Shown: positions 56,240 through 64,000 of the stretch, piece after piece
Position numbering within the stretch: the first letter of the stretch is position 1
Layout: each line of letters starts with the position of its first letter
From: Myripristis murdjan
Taxonomy: Eukaryota; Chordata; Actinopteri; Holocentriformes; Holocentridae
NCBI RefSeq assembly: GCF_902150065.1
Contig: NC_043987.1
Coordinates: 27,975,987 to 28,039,986 of the forward strand
DNA: 64,000 bases
Direction: 5' to 3'
Made by a program: the position numbers and the translations under genes
The notes under the pieces: model-generated
The model's input: only the letters and a program-made list of their open reading frames with translations
What the model was told of the DNA's origin: nothing
Databases searched by the model: none

Positions 56240-58088
56240 GGACTGTGTGTGGTGACCCTAACCCAGTGGTGCAGGAGGGTAGTGCACCCTGAGCCTGACT
56301 CCTCCCTTGTCTCAGCCCCCTTCAATCAGAGTCAGGAAATAAAAGGCACCTGTGAGCCTCTGCTCTTTCTCTGCCTGCCTCATGCCCTGTCCCTGCTGTG
56401 GCTGCACATTGTTGCACTAGGTATGTGTCCAACTGTTTTTGGTGGTTCCTTACCTGTATTGTCACCTCCAGCCTAGTGTAATGTGTGTGTGTGTGTGTGT
56501 TGGCTGTTCAGGTCAAGGATTTCCCTCCTGCTCTCCTGCCATCCCATGTAATATCTAGGCCTAAAAGGTGGTGAGTAGGGTTCTTCCTCCTTATCAGTTC
56601 AGGGTATGATAAAGGGCCAAATTAACTGGTTTCCCCCTCTTTTAGGTCCTCCTGCCCCATTGACTACTGCTGCTTTGCCTACTTGCTTTTTTAGACTTAT
56701 TTCCTTTTTGCTTATTGCCTTATTTGTTTATCAATTTGCCCTTTGTTACGCCCAGTTGTGTTTAGTTGCCCATTTGTTGAACAGCTGGGATACTTATTTA
56801 TGTTGTGAGTTGTTTTCTGTGAGTTTTCCTTTATTTCAGGAGTGGAGTGCCATATTGCTGAGGGGCTAGGCACTTGTGGTGAGGTCCCTGCACTTTTTGC
56901 GTGTGAGTAGTTGCACTGGGACACCATAGACTGCACCATTGTCTTGTGTGAGGTTTGCTGTGTTTGCTGTGTTCACTGGTGGATAGCGGTAGCACCCCTA
57001 GGCACCCCTCCGTGTAGTCTGCCTCTCACAAGTGGCCTCCTCTCCTTTTTCTACTCTTTAGTTTAACTTACGTTGGGCTGTGTTTTAGCTTTTGTGATTG
57101 TCCTTTTTAGAATTTATATTCAGGCCTTTTTAGTATTAATTGTAATAAAGTAATTTCTCAATTGTGTATATGTGGTATATCCAAAATATATGCATATGGT
57201 CAGTTGAGTTTGATAGTGAAACTGATGTTAACATATTGCTTCAGTAATTTTTGAGCACTTTATTTTTTTGCTAATTTTAATTTATTATTTCCATGTTATG
57301 GGTTACACTCAAATATTAATATTAATGTCATAATTGTTTGGAGATAACATGATCAGATCGCAGGGAAACAGGGAGGGCGGAACCAAAGTTAGTTCACGTT
57401 GCGCCCAGGTGATTCCAGGTGATGGACTCCAACGGTCCCTCCCTCAGAACATGTTTGAAACGCAACACGAGTGGTTCATCTCTCTCTCTCTCTCTCCTGT
57501 GACATTTACCTGTATTTTTCAGGTTAGTACACCGTGACAACCACAAAATGACTACCTCTAAGAGTTAACATACTTTAGCATTAGTAGCATGCTTTTGGTG
57601 ATGTTTGTCAATGAGTAAAAGTAAGTTTGATGCGAGGTGAAATCTCCGCTCTAGTAAACAAAGCCGCTTGGCGGGAGTCTCCGGAAAATGGCGCCTGCCT
57701 GTTGTTGTAAGCGGAGCTCATGCATTGTGTGTAGCCATTGTTTTTTTTCATGTATTTTCCCCTTTTGGGCCCTGCACACCTGACAAATATTGTAAAAATA
57801 AGTTGTTTTGTTGGGAATTAATATTATATGGTGTTTGTTTACCATAGGAGTATTATAGAAATTACTTGAAAATTGATGTGTTTTTTGAATGCTGTTTTCT
57901 GTTCGGATAGCTACAGTTTAATGTGTCAATCCGTATTTTCATTTTGTTAAAAGGTGCTAGTAATATTCTAGATGAGTTTATAAACATTCCCTATGTAAAA
58001 GGTCTACTGTTTACATTGATACCAGTCTGCACTATTTTAAATAGCTTTCAGTGAAATTTGGTATGTCAAATGTGATTCTTGACTTAAA

Positions 58089-58138
<50 letters not shown>

Positions 58139-58803
58139 GTAGCCATGGTAACAGCACAGACGCTGAAAATGTGCTTTTGGAGACAGTCAAACATATTATG
58201 AATCCTTTTGATTCATCTATTTATTTTGGATTTATTTTGAGTTTTATAATGAATGTGGAACTACCTGTGATATGATGTGGAGTGAAATACACTGTATTTC
58301 TTGAATTTATGTAGGGACAGGTGAGGACCAGTGGACACTGATACAGAGACTTGCACTTAGGGAAAGAATGTTTGTTTTATTGTGAAAAATTGCAAAGTAA
58401 ACAGAACATGTTGGAAACGCAACACGAGTGGTTCATCTCTCTCTTTCTCCTGTGACATTTCCTTGTATTTTTCAGGTGTGAGGAGGAAAGGACCACCATT
58501 CATTTTGTTATTTAGGTCACTCAGTGTTAGAGACCGGTAACATATAGTTGTGCTGTTTTTACTATTTCTTTTTCTTCTCCGCAGCTCCAGCCCCTGCCTT
58601 TTGGTTTTGATTATTTTTGCTTATTTTCAATAAAATTTATCTTAATTGTCCATACTTGCCTCTGCCTCCTAATTGGGAACGAACCTGTGTGTCCTCTTGT
58701 ATTTCCTGGGGTGAAACTCCCCAGGTGGCGTTGTCTGGCTTTCCATTTTCCTCATAGCTATATTAACTTCTCATAACTTCAATCTACCCTCCTACACTCC
58801 GCC
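56240..58803 (+). mobile_element. 2.56-kb DNA element in LINE ORF1
   Basis: Interrupts the LINE ORF1 frame with a TGTG duplication. It has the same ends as the 902-bp copy at 44381-45282 and is the longer member. Inside, a 75-bp segment at 57446-57523 is repeated at 58402-58476; both copies end TTTTTCAG, like a splice acceptor. A (TA)n tract lies at 58093-58135. There is no long open frame. Confidence 0.65.
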
Positions 58804-59228
58804 ACATGTGACACGGTTTTAAAAACGTGGGTGAAGTCCCGCTTTAAAAATCCCAACTGCTGCCTGGCGATGTCGTTCGCTCCTGCGTGGATAATCCTTT
58901 TCGCCTGGGGATACGAGCTCAGGATGTCCGGGATTTTACCCGTTATGTCCATAACGGTAGCCCCAGGGAACGACAGGGTGAACGCCCCCCTCATGTGGAC
59001 ATGCCTCAAGATGGAGTCCCCGATGACGAGGGTTGTGGGAGCATCCGCTCGATCTCCAGGGGGGCATGCCAGCTCAGCCACCCTGACACTCACACCAGGA
59101 CCCCAGGTGTGATCCCTCACCTGGTGGGGAGAACGGGAGGAGTGCCAGCGCACCGTGTCCTTAACCAGCCGCTTGCGCTGGGATGAGGAGCAGGATGTCG
59201 GAGGCAGACGGCCCCGTTGCACACCCAA
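58804..59228 (-). pseudogene. L2-type LINE ORF1, SGNH/GDSL esterase-like domain (N-terminal part)
   Basis: The minus frame includes TTLVIGDSILRHVHMRGAF (block I, Gly-Asp-Ser) and PQAKRIIHAGANDIARQQ (block III, Gly-x-Asn-Asp), continuing to DFTHVFKTVSH where the 2.56-kb element cuts it. With DGLHLN at about 55560 this gives all three SGNH landmarks. Esterase-type ORF1 proteins are known from CR1/L2 LINEs. The gene is split by two insertions. Confidence 0.85.
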
Positions 59229-59318
59229 CTGATGGTGGAGGGCAGCTAGCCGTGAGTAAAGGGAAGGTTGTGGTGTCCGTCAACAGGAGCATGATGTCTG
59301 TGACCGCAGAAACCGGCG

Positions 59319-59933
59319 TTACTGTTGGTGCTAGTATAACAGGAAATGGGGTGCATTCAGAAACTTGCAACTCATAGTATTTAGTTTGGTGTATTTTCCA
59401 AGGAATCAAGAATACATCAACTGAAAGCATGTTTTCTACATTCAGACCTACTTGCTACTTGTGTATTTCCTGTCAAAAAAAAAAACAAAAAACGTTCGGT
59501 CAGTCTCCATCTTTGAGTTGATAGTGACAGTAGATGTCTTACTCACCAGTGGTGATGACAACACCAAAATACATGTCTGAAAAGCACACTTAGGTAACTA
59601 CAGAAGAAGCCTACTTTGAAAGGTTATGTTTGATAAAGACTAAGTAACTCGACACTTTATAGGAGTAGTAACATGGTAAAATAACTACCTACTAGCAGCC
59701 GAGTTCATTTTAACTCTCCAAATTTATTTTAGTTAGTGTTCTGTGCTCTTGTTTTCTCATTTCTCCCAAATATAAGAGAATATGAGCTAGAAAACATTAT
59801 TTTACTAATTATCTTTGTCATTACACATGGACCGTATCATTTGTCATAAGATATACAGACATGTGGTGCCACAAAGCCCATGAATGTTTGAGCTGCTTAT
59901 TTCTTGGACTGAGAAAATGGTGACAAACATCTT
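59319..59933 (-). other. 3' flank of SULT copy 7
   Basis: The conserved downstream flank. The polyadenylation hexamer seen in copies 3 and 4 is lost by a small deletion near 59590. Confidence 0.55.
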
Positions 59934-60752
59934 CTAAGGTTGTGGTGGCAGCTCGGTGTCCCAGATGAACTTCAGTCCCATATCACCCAGTCGCTCCAGA
60001 AGGATCTGATCAAACCTCTCACTCTGGGCCACAGTAAAGGTGTTCTTCCAGTCGCTAATCTTACCTGGGGAGAAAAAAAAAAGAAAAAAAAAAGTGAACC
60101 TGAACAGGATCTGCAGTTCAGATGATAAATTACCTTTGCGCAAGAATTTTCCTTTGAGTATTTCCTCTGGCATGAACTCATAATTGGACTTTGGGTCATT
60201 CTTCATGCTCTTGAAAGTAGTTTTCTTAACAATTTGATCAATCACTACTTCACTCAGGTTGTTGCCTAGGAAACTGCAGATCTTAATTATTGCTGCCTTC
60301 AGATCCTGAAGAGAAACAAAATCAAGCAGAGAGCTTTGTGCAAAGCATCAAGTGAATTTGAAATGCATTTGTCTTCCGGACTCTTCACCAGTCTTAGCTA
60401 AATGATCCCGGAAAATCCCCATAGGAAACCATGAGCCCTGCAGAGCTAAATCTTACCAAAACCATTTCCTCATATGTCAGGAAAAGGATGTTGTACTGGC
60501 CTCTCTTAGCATGCCACTCCCTGATGTGATCAAACCAGGATGATCCAACAACTGTTTAATGACAGTAAAATCATGTTCTTGCTTAAATATTTACCTCAAA
60601 TCATATGATATTTTATGAAACACAACAAGCACATGAATGTCAATGAGGAAATATTGCCAAAGTGGTAAAAGGCCACAGACCCAAGATGAAAAAAAGTCTT
60701 CCTTTGTTCACCTTTTTGAACATCAGAGTAGATGCATATATATGCACACAGT

Positions 60753-60820
<68 letters not shown>

Positions 60821-62625
60821 CACCTTTGCTCTAGTCCAGTGTTTCCCGAGCACATTGCAGGGGGTACGTGAAAACATAGGCGGAAATCCCGGGGGTGTCG
60901 GGGGGGGACAAGCCCTCCATCCATAAATTTTGAATAATATAGTAATATGCAATGAAAGTGCAATGAAAGCGGTGCTAATTATAAATGTAAAATAGTGGGT
61001 TTTTAAGTGTTTAAAAGTTATGACCCCCCCATGCCTCACAGTGGTTTGGTCCGCATCCTGCTGCCGGCAGAGCGGCAGCTCGGTAACTTTCAGTCCGTCA
61101 GCCTGAGAGGCAGCAGCCTGATGAGAACTAGCAAGAAAACCTCCTTAACTGAAAGCCAGTGAGTCATTTATCACACCACCTGTTCACCAAGCACAAGGCT
61201 GGAATATGAAAAGCGATATTTTTCCCTGCTTGGTCCAAAACCTGCCTCTTTCAGCTCACTGTTTAAGCTAATAGCTAATGAGACAGTGAGGGAGAGAGAG
61301 GACAGACCACAGGAGGAGCAGATACTGAGCTTTTTAGTCTTTCAAAAAGTCTGTCAGGATATTCATGTCAGAAATAGTTCATATTTTACTGATATTTTGA
61401 GTTTGTCTCTAGATAGATATCTATTTTTTGCATTTTAAACTGCATTATTTTGTGGCATAGTTTCATTTCATTTTCTTATTTGATCTAAAAGGGACAGTGT
61501 ACAGCTCAAACACATACTGTATGTCACAATTTGATGTCATATCTTGCTTTGTTTTTTGTTGACACTACAATCAATCTGTTTTTTGAAGAATAGTTTGATG
61601 TAGTTGGATTATTCAAGGTATTTCCTCTAGTTTTAGAGTTTATTTTGAGTTTCTGGTTCTTGTAAAGCTACTTTGATGGACTGTAGTGGAAATAGAACAG
61701 TGAGTAAAGAAATTAGGATTATTGCTTTTAATAGCATTATTTAAAACCTATGAACATGCTGAGGGCTCAGCACTTAATGGCAAATTTCAAAGGAGCATAA
61801 GAGAGTTCAGAGAGAGATGTACAGTCGTGCCAGACAGCAATTACTCTCTGAAATTTTGCTGTCACATAGATAATCTGCCATGAAAAGAAGAAGGAAAAAA
61901 ATTGAATACCAAACTGTAATAATTTTTTAGCAGTTTAATATTGCTTCAATTTTCAGCAAAGATGAACATGAGTCTTACTCTTCTTAACAGAGGGAATCTT
62001 TTGACATTCAAGTGATCTGTCAAGCAGTGATGATTTCCACTGAAATTTTAAGCTTTTACAGCAAGTACAAAATGCTCCTTCTATGGTACATTTTGATTTT
62101 TGTTCAAATTCAACAAACAGTCTATTGCTCAGTCTTTTACCATTGCCTTCTTGTTCTTCAGGCCTGGAGGCATGAGGGTGGGGGTGAGATGAGAGGTAAA
62201 AAGCCGAGGAGAAGGTCGTAGCGAGTAGTCTTCACTCCCTTGGTACTCCAACCACGGCATCTGCTCCATGTTGTTGGGATAAACTGGAAGACCAGTGTCT
62301 TGCTCCAAGATGGAGATGATGATGTTCTGAGTCCATATGGTGCCTGTGTGCAAAAAGCTCAGAGACATCTGAATATGGCTCCTACCTTATTATGACAGTG
62401 CATCGAGTCAAGAAAGACTGATAAAAATTATAGGATTCTTGGCTAAAAATTGTACAAAATTTCTAAGAAGTCGTTGTACTCACCTGACTTTGGATATGTG
62501 ACCAGGAATATGTCACTGTCACGGATCTCAGAGGTCTGGAGTGAATCAATGTACTCTGCAGTGGCGTATCCGATGGGAAGATTGTAGTTCTTATATTTGC
62601 ACAGATATTCGCTGATCTGTTCCAT
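59934..62625 (-). pseudogene. SULT copy 7: sulfotransferase lacking exon 3
   Basis: Exons 1 (62484-62625), 2 (62141-62343), 4 (60457-60551), 5 (60134-60305) and 6 (59934-60064) are open with good splice sites. Exon 3 is reduced to its first 13 bp next to the acceptor (61862-61874: ATTATCTATGTGA on the gene strand). The rest, with [13 protein letters not shown], is replaced by about 1.1 kb of foreign sequence. Joining exon 2 to exon 4 would shift the frame (127 nt missing), so no normal protein is expected. Exon 1 is the 142-nt form shared with copy 6; exon 2 is one codon shorter. Distinct residues include [14 protein letters not shown] and GKISDWKN. The remaining exons show little decay, so loss appears recent. 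Confidence 0.92.
60727..61861. mobile_element. Foreign sequence replacing exon 3 of copy 7
   Basis: Starts with CA and TA microsatellites (60752-60818). Then comes a segment with G-runs and 'ACATAGGCGGAAATCCCGGG' resembling fish hAT-type repeats, and 600 bp of AT-rich sequence without frames. It may be a deletion filled with, or flanked by, a transposon fragment. Confidence 0.5.
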
Positions 62626-63140
62626 TCTGACTCAATCAGGGAGATCCAAGTTTACTGCCACCGAGTCACAGCCTATATGAAACTATCATGCAAAGAGGAG
62701 CAGATAATCAAACAGAACACTGTGTGGTTGGACTTTGACAGGGTATGTCTCATTTGTTTTGCCTACATCTTGTCTACTACCAGATAGGAAGATTAGGGGG
62801 AAAAGAACTGAAGGCAGGAAAGTTAAAATTAAAATTTAAGAGAATTTGTCCATGTCATTTAACACTTAAATGACATGGACAAATTACCAAGTAATTTGCA
62901 GAGCATTCCCTGGCTTTCAATGAAATTAAACTCTTGATGTAGGAAACCTTGTGACCCTTGTGTTACCTTGACACTACTTCATTAAGGGGGAAGGCCTTTA
63001 ATCTGAAATCAGTACAGCCGGTTCTTTGAATATTTATAGACATGTTGTTGAAATCTAAATTATGGTTCACTGATATTATACTGAGATCTTGTTTACATTT
63101 AACTTACATATAATATCATTTGACATTATGTTGAATATCT
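62626..63140 (-). promoter_or_regulatory. Upstream region of SULT copy 7, rearranged
   Basis: The first 200 bp match the copy 6 upstream region. The segment with the candidate TATAAG is missing, and sequence resumes with more distal upstream blocks at about 62865. This adds to the evidence that copy 7 is dead. Confidence 0.45.
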
Positions 63141-63145
63141 ATAAG

Positions 63146-63640
63146 GCAGTGTTGTCACAATACCATAATTTTGACTTGGATACCAGTAACAAGTTTTGTA
63201 TTACGATACTCGATACTGAACAACACGTCCTCACTCCCAATGCGTCAACAGCCTGATGAATGGTCAGGGTCCCTTAGCGTCACATGCCGACTCATTAGGC
63301 ACCCGTTTCTTGTCAGTTTTCGATGAGTTGGGTAACCCGACAGACTTCCCGACAGAACTCCCACAACGTCTGAAATAGACGCCACGGGAAGCATTCTGTG
63401 AGATTATGTTGGGCAGACTCTATTACCACGTTATATGATGCAGAAAACGTCACATTACCATGACAACAAAGAGTTAGTTGATGCCCCAAATCCTTCCCGT
63501 GGCGTCTATTTCGTCAGGCTGTTGACGCATTGGGAGTGAGGACGTGTTGTACTGAAACGATACTTAAAACTGAAACGATACCAATTTGATACTCGGTACC
63601 AAATGATACTAAAATGACTAATCTGATAAGAAACCGAATG
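63146..63640. mobile_element. hAT-like remnant hosting a palindromic MITE
   Basis: 'CAGTGTTGTCACAATACC' and repeated 'GATAC' words resemble the end of a fish hAT-type element. It is interrupted by the MITE at 63221-63549. Assignment is tentative. Confidence 0.4.
63221..63549. mobile_element. 329-bp MITE with perfect 36-bp inverted ends
   Basis: The ends start CAACACGTCCTCACT and mirror each other perfectly for about 36 bp. A 7-bp duplication TACTGAA (63214-63220, 63550-63556) flanks it. The first 60 bp match the left end of the insertion at 30118. Confidence 0.9.
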
Positions 63641-64000
63641 TCCACAAGGGTTAATTACATTTTTTTTTAATTCACAGTTTATCAACAACTTGCTTAGTTA
63701 AAAACCTTTCAGTTGAAGTCTGTTCAACTATATGCTAATGTTAGAACATCATCTTTATTTCCATTTCTTGAGTACTTTTGGGCCAAATTAAAGGCAGAGG
63801 AGATGGAGGGCTGAGCTGTGGTTGGTTGGCTGGTGGTGACTTGAACTCTGGTATTAAAACAAGAGGAACCAAAGGGATGTGTGAACATTAATTGATTGAT
63901 AGTTGATAGTTGTATTACATGTACTGTAGGGGCAAGATGGCGGTGCTACGCCCGAGAGCAGCCTGCCACTTACTACCTGTCCTAGCATTTGTGTTTTCAT
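63641..64000 (+). other. Unassigned end of window
   Basis: No gene is visible. The last 75 bp ('GGGGCAAGATGGCGGTGCTA' at about 63930) resemble the 5' start of a LINE or a gene leader, but the window ends before any frame can be judged. Confidence 0.3.

Larger units (their letters stand above)
47210..59318 (-). mobile_element. L2/CR1-clade LINE, near full length, expanded by nested insertions
   Basis: One minus-strand LINE runs from its 5' end near 59318 to its 3' tail (TTGATTGA)n at 47210. Host sequence on each side joins as in the other SULT flanks (47150-47209 with 59319 onward), so it inserted into the 3' flank of copy 7. LINE pieces are 58804-59318, 56137-56240 and 54311-55629 (ORF1 esterase and 5' endonuclease) and 47210-49470 (reverse transcriptase and tail). 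The insertions are a three-unit repeat block (49471-54310), a MITE (55630-56133) and a 2.56-kb element (56240-58803). Without them it would be about 4 kb, close to full length. Confidence 0.85.

Noticed and set aside
55548-56255. A 235-codon frame, the longest outside transposases in this part
   Set aside because: It is antisense to LINE ORF1, crosses the MITE and a poly-T run coding for Phe, and then re-enters antisense LINE sequence.
57446-58476. Direct repeats 0.95 kb apart considered as LTRs of a small retroelement
   Set aside because: The repeats are only about 75 bp, have no TG...CA ends, primer site or internal coding sequence, and lie well inside a larger DNA element.

Overview
The window is vertebrate nuclear DNA, almost certainly from a teleost fish. 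Genes are split into exons with GT-AG introns. The repeat set is typical of fish: several Tc1-like transposons with TA duplications, PIF/Harbinger, hAT, Kolobok-like and piggyBac elements, an L2/CR1-clade LINE with an esterase-type ORF1, the 'GGGCCCGAGC...' fish repeat, and long TA, CA and GT tracts. I cannot name the species.

The host genes form one family: a cluster of cytosolic sulfotransferase (SULT) genes, closest to what teleost annotations call amine sulfotransferase-like / SULT3-like. I find seven loci. Five keep all six coding exons with open frames and consensus splice sites: copy 2 (6750-8655, -), copy 3 (13678-17531, +), copy 4 (24364-26080, -), copy 5 (29567-32365, +) and copy 6 (43816-46462, -). 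Two are broken. Copy 1 (4648-5860, -) has only exons 4-6, with a MITE inside exon 4 and a stop in exon 5. Copy 7 (59934-62625, -) has lost almost all of exon 3. Exon sizes are 148 (142 in copies 6 and 7), 206, 127, 95, 172 and 131 nt, giving proteins of 292 or 290 residues with the PAPS loop, catalytic His, 3'-phosphate site and dimer motif. Copies 2/3 and 4/5 are head-to-head pairs in large inverted duplications. An orphan upstream region near 22991-23600 marks a further lost gene.

Layout: 1-3715 transposons (Tc1 fragment, microsatellites, a 2.2-kb long-inverted-repeat element); 3716-8655 copies 1 and 2; 8656-13677 inverted upstream arms split by a 3.0-kb hAT element; 13678-17531 copy 3, whose intron 2 holds two insertions, one carrying a 147-codon open frame for a small membrane protein; 17532-22990 two adjacent Tc1 elements and simple repeats; 22991-32365 copies 4 and 5 about a Harbinger element; 33283-42667 a nested transposon block (Harbinger MITE, Kolobok-like elements with THAP exons, Harbinger, piggyBac and others); 43020-46462 copy 6; 47210-59318 one L2 LINE expanded to 12 kb by later insertions; 59319-62625 copy 7; 62626-64000 upstream flank and MITEs.

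Most notable observations: (a) two members of one Harbinger family each sit at the symmetric centre of an otherwise unrelated inverted duplication, and the 3-bp flanks are inverted rather than direct, suggesting the transposon was the pivot; one of these duplications made a SULT gene pair. (b) An 8.7-kb block is bounded by outward Kolobok-type ends and TTAA. (c) The small membrane-protein frame lies in a LINE-tailed insert that is absent from the sister introns. All comparisons were made by eye within the window; no database or alignment program was used.
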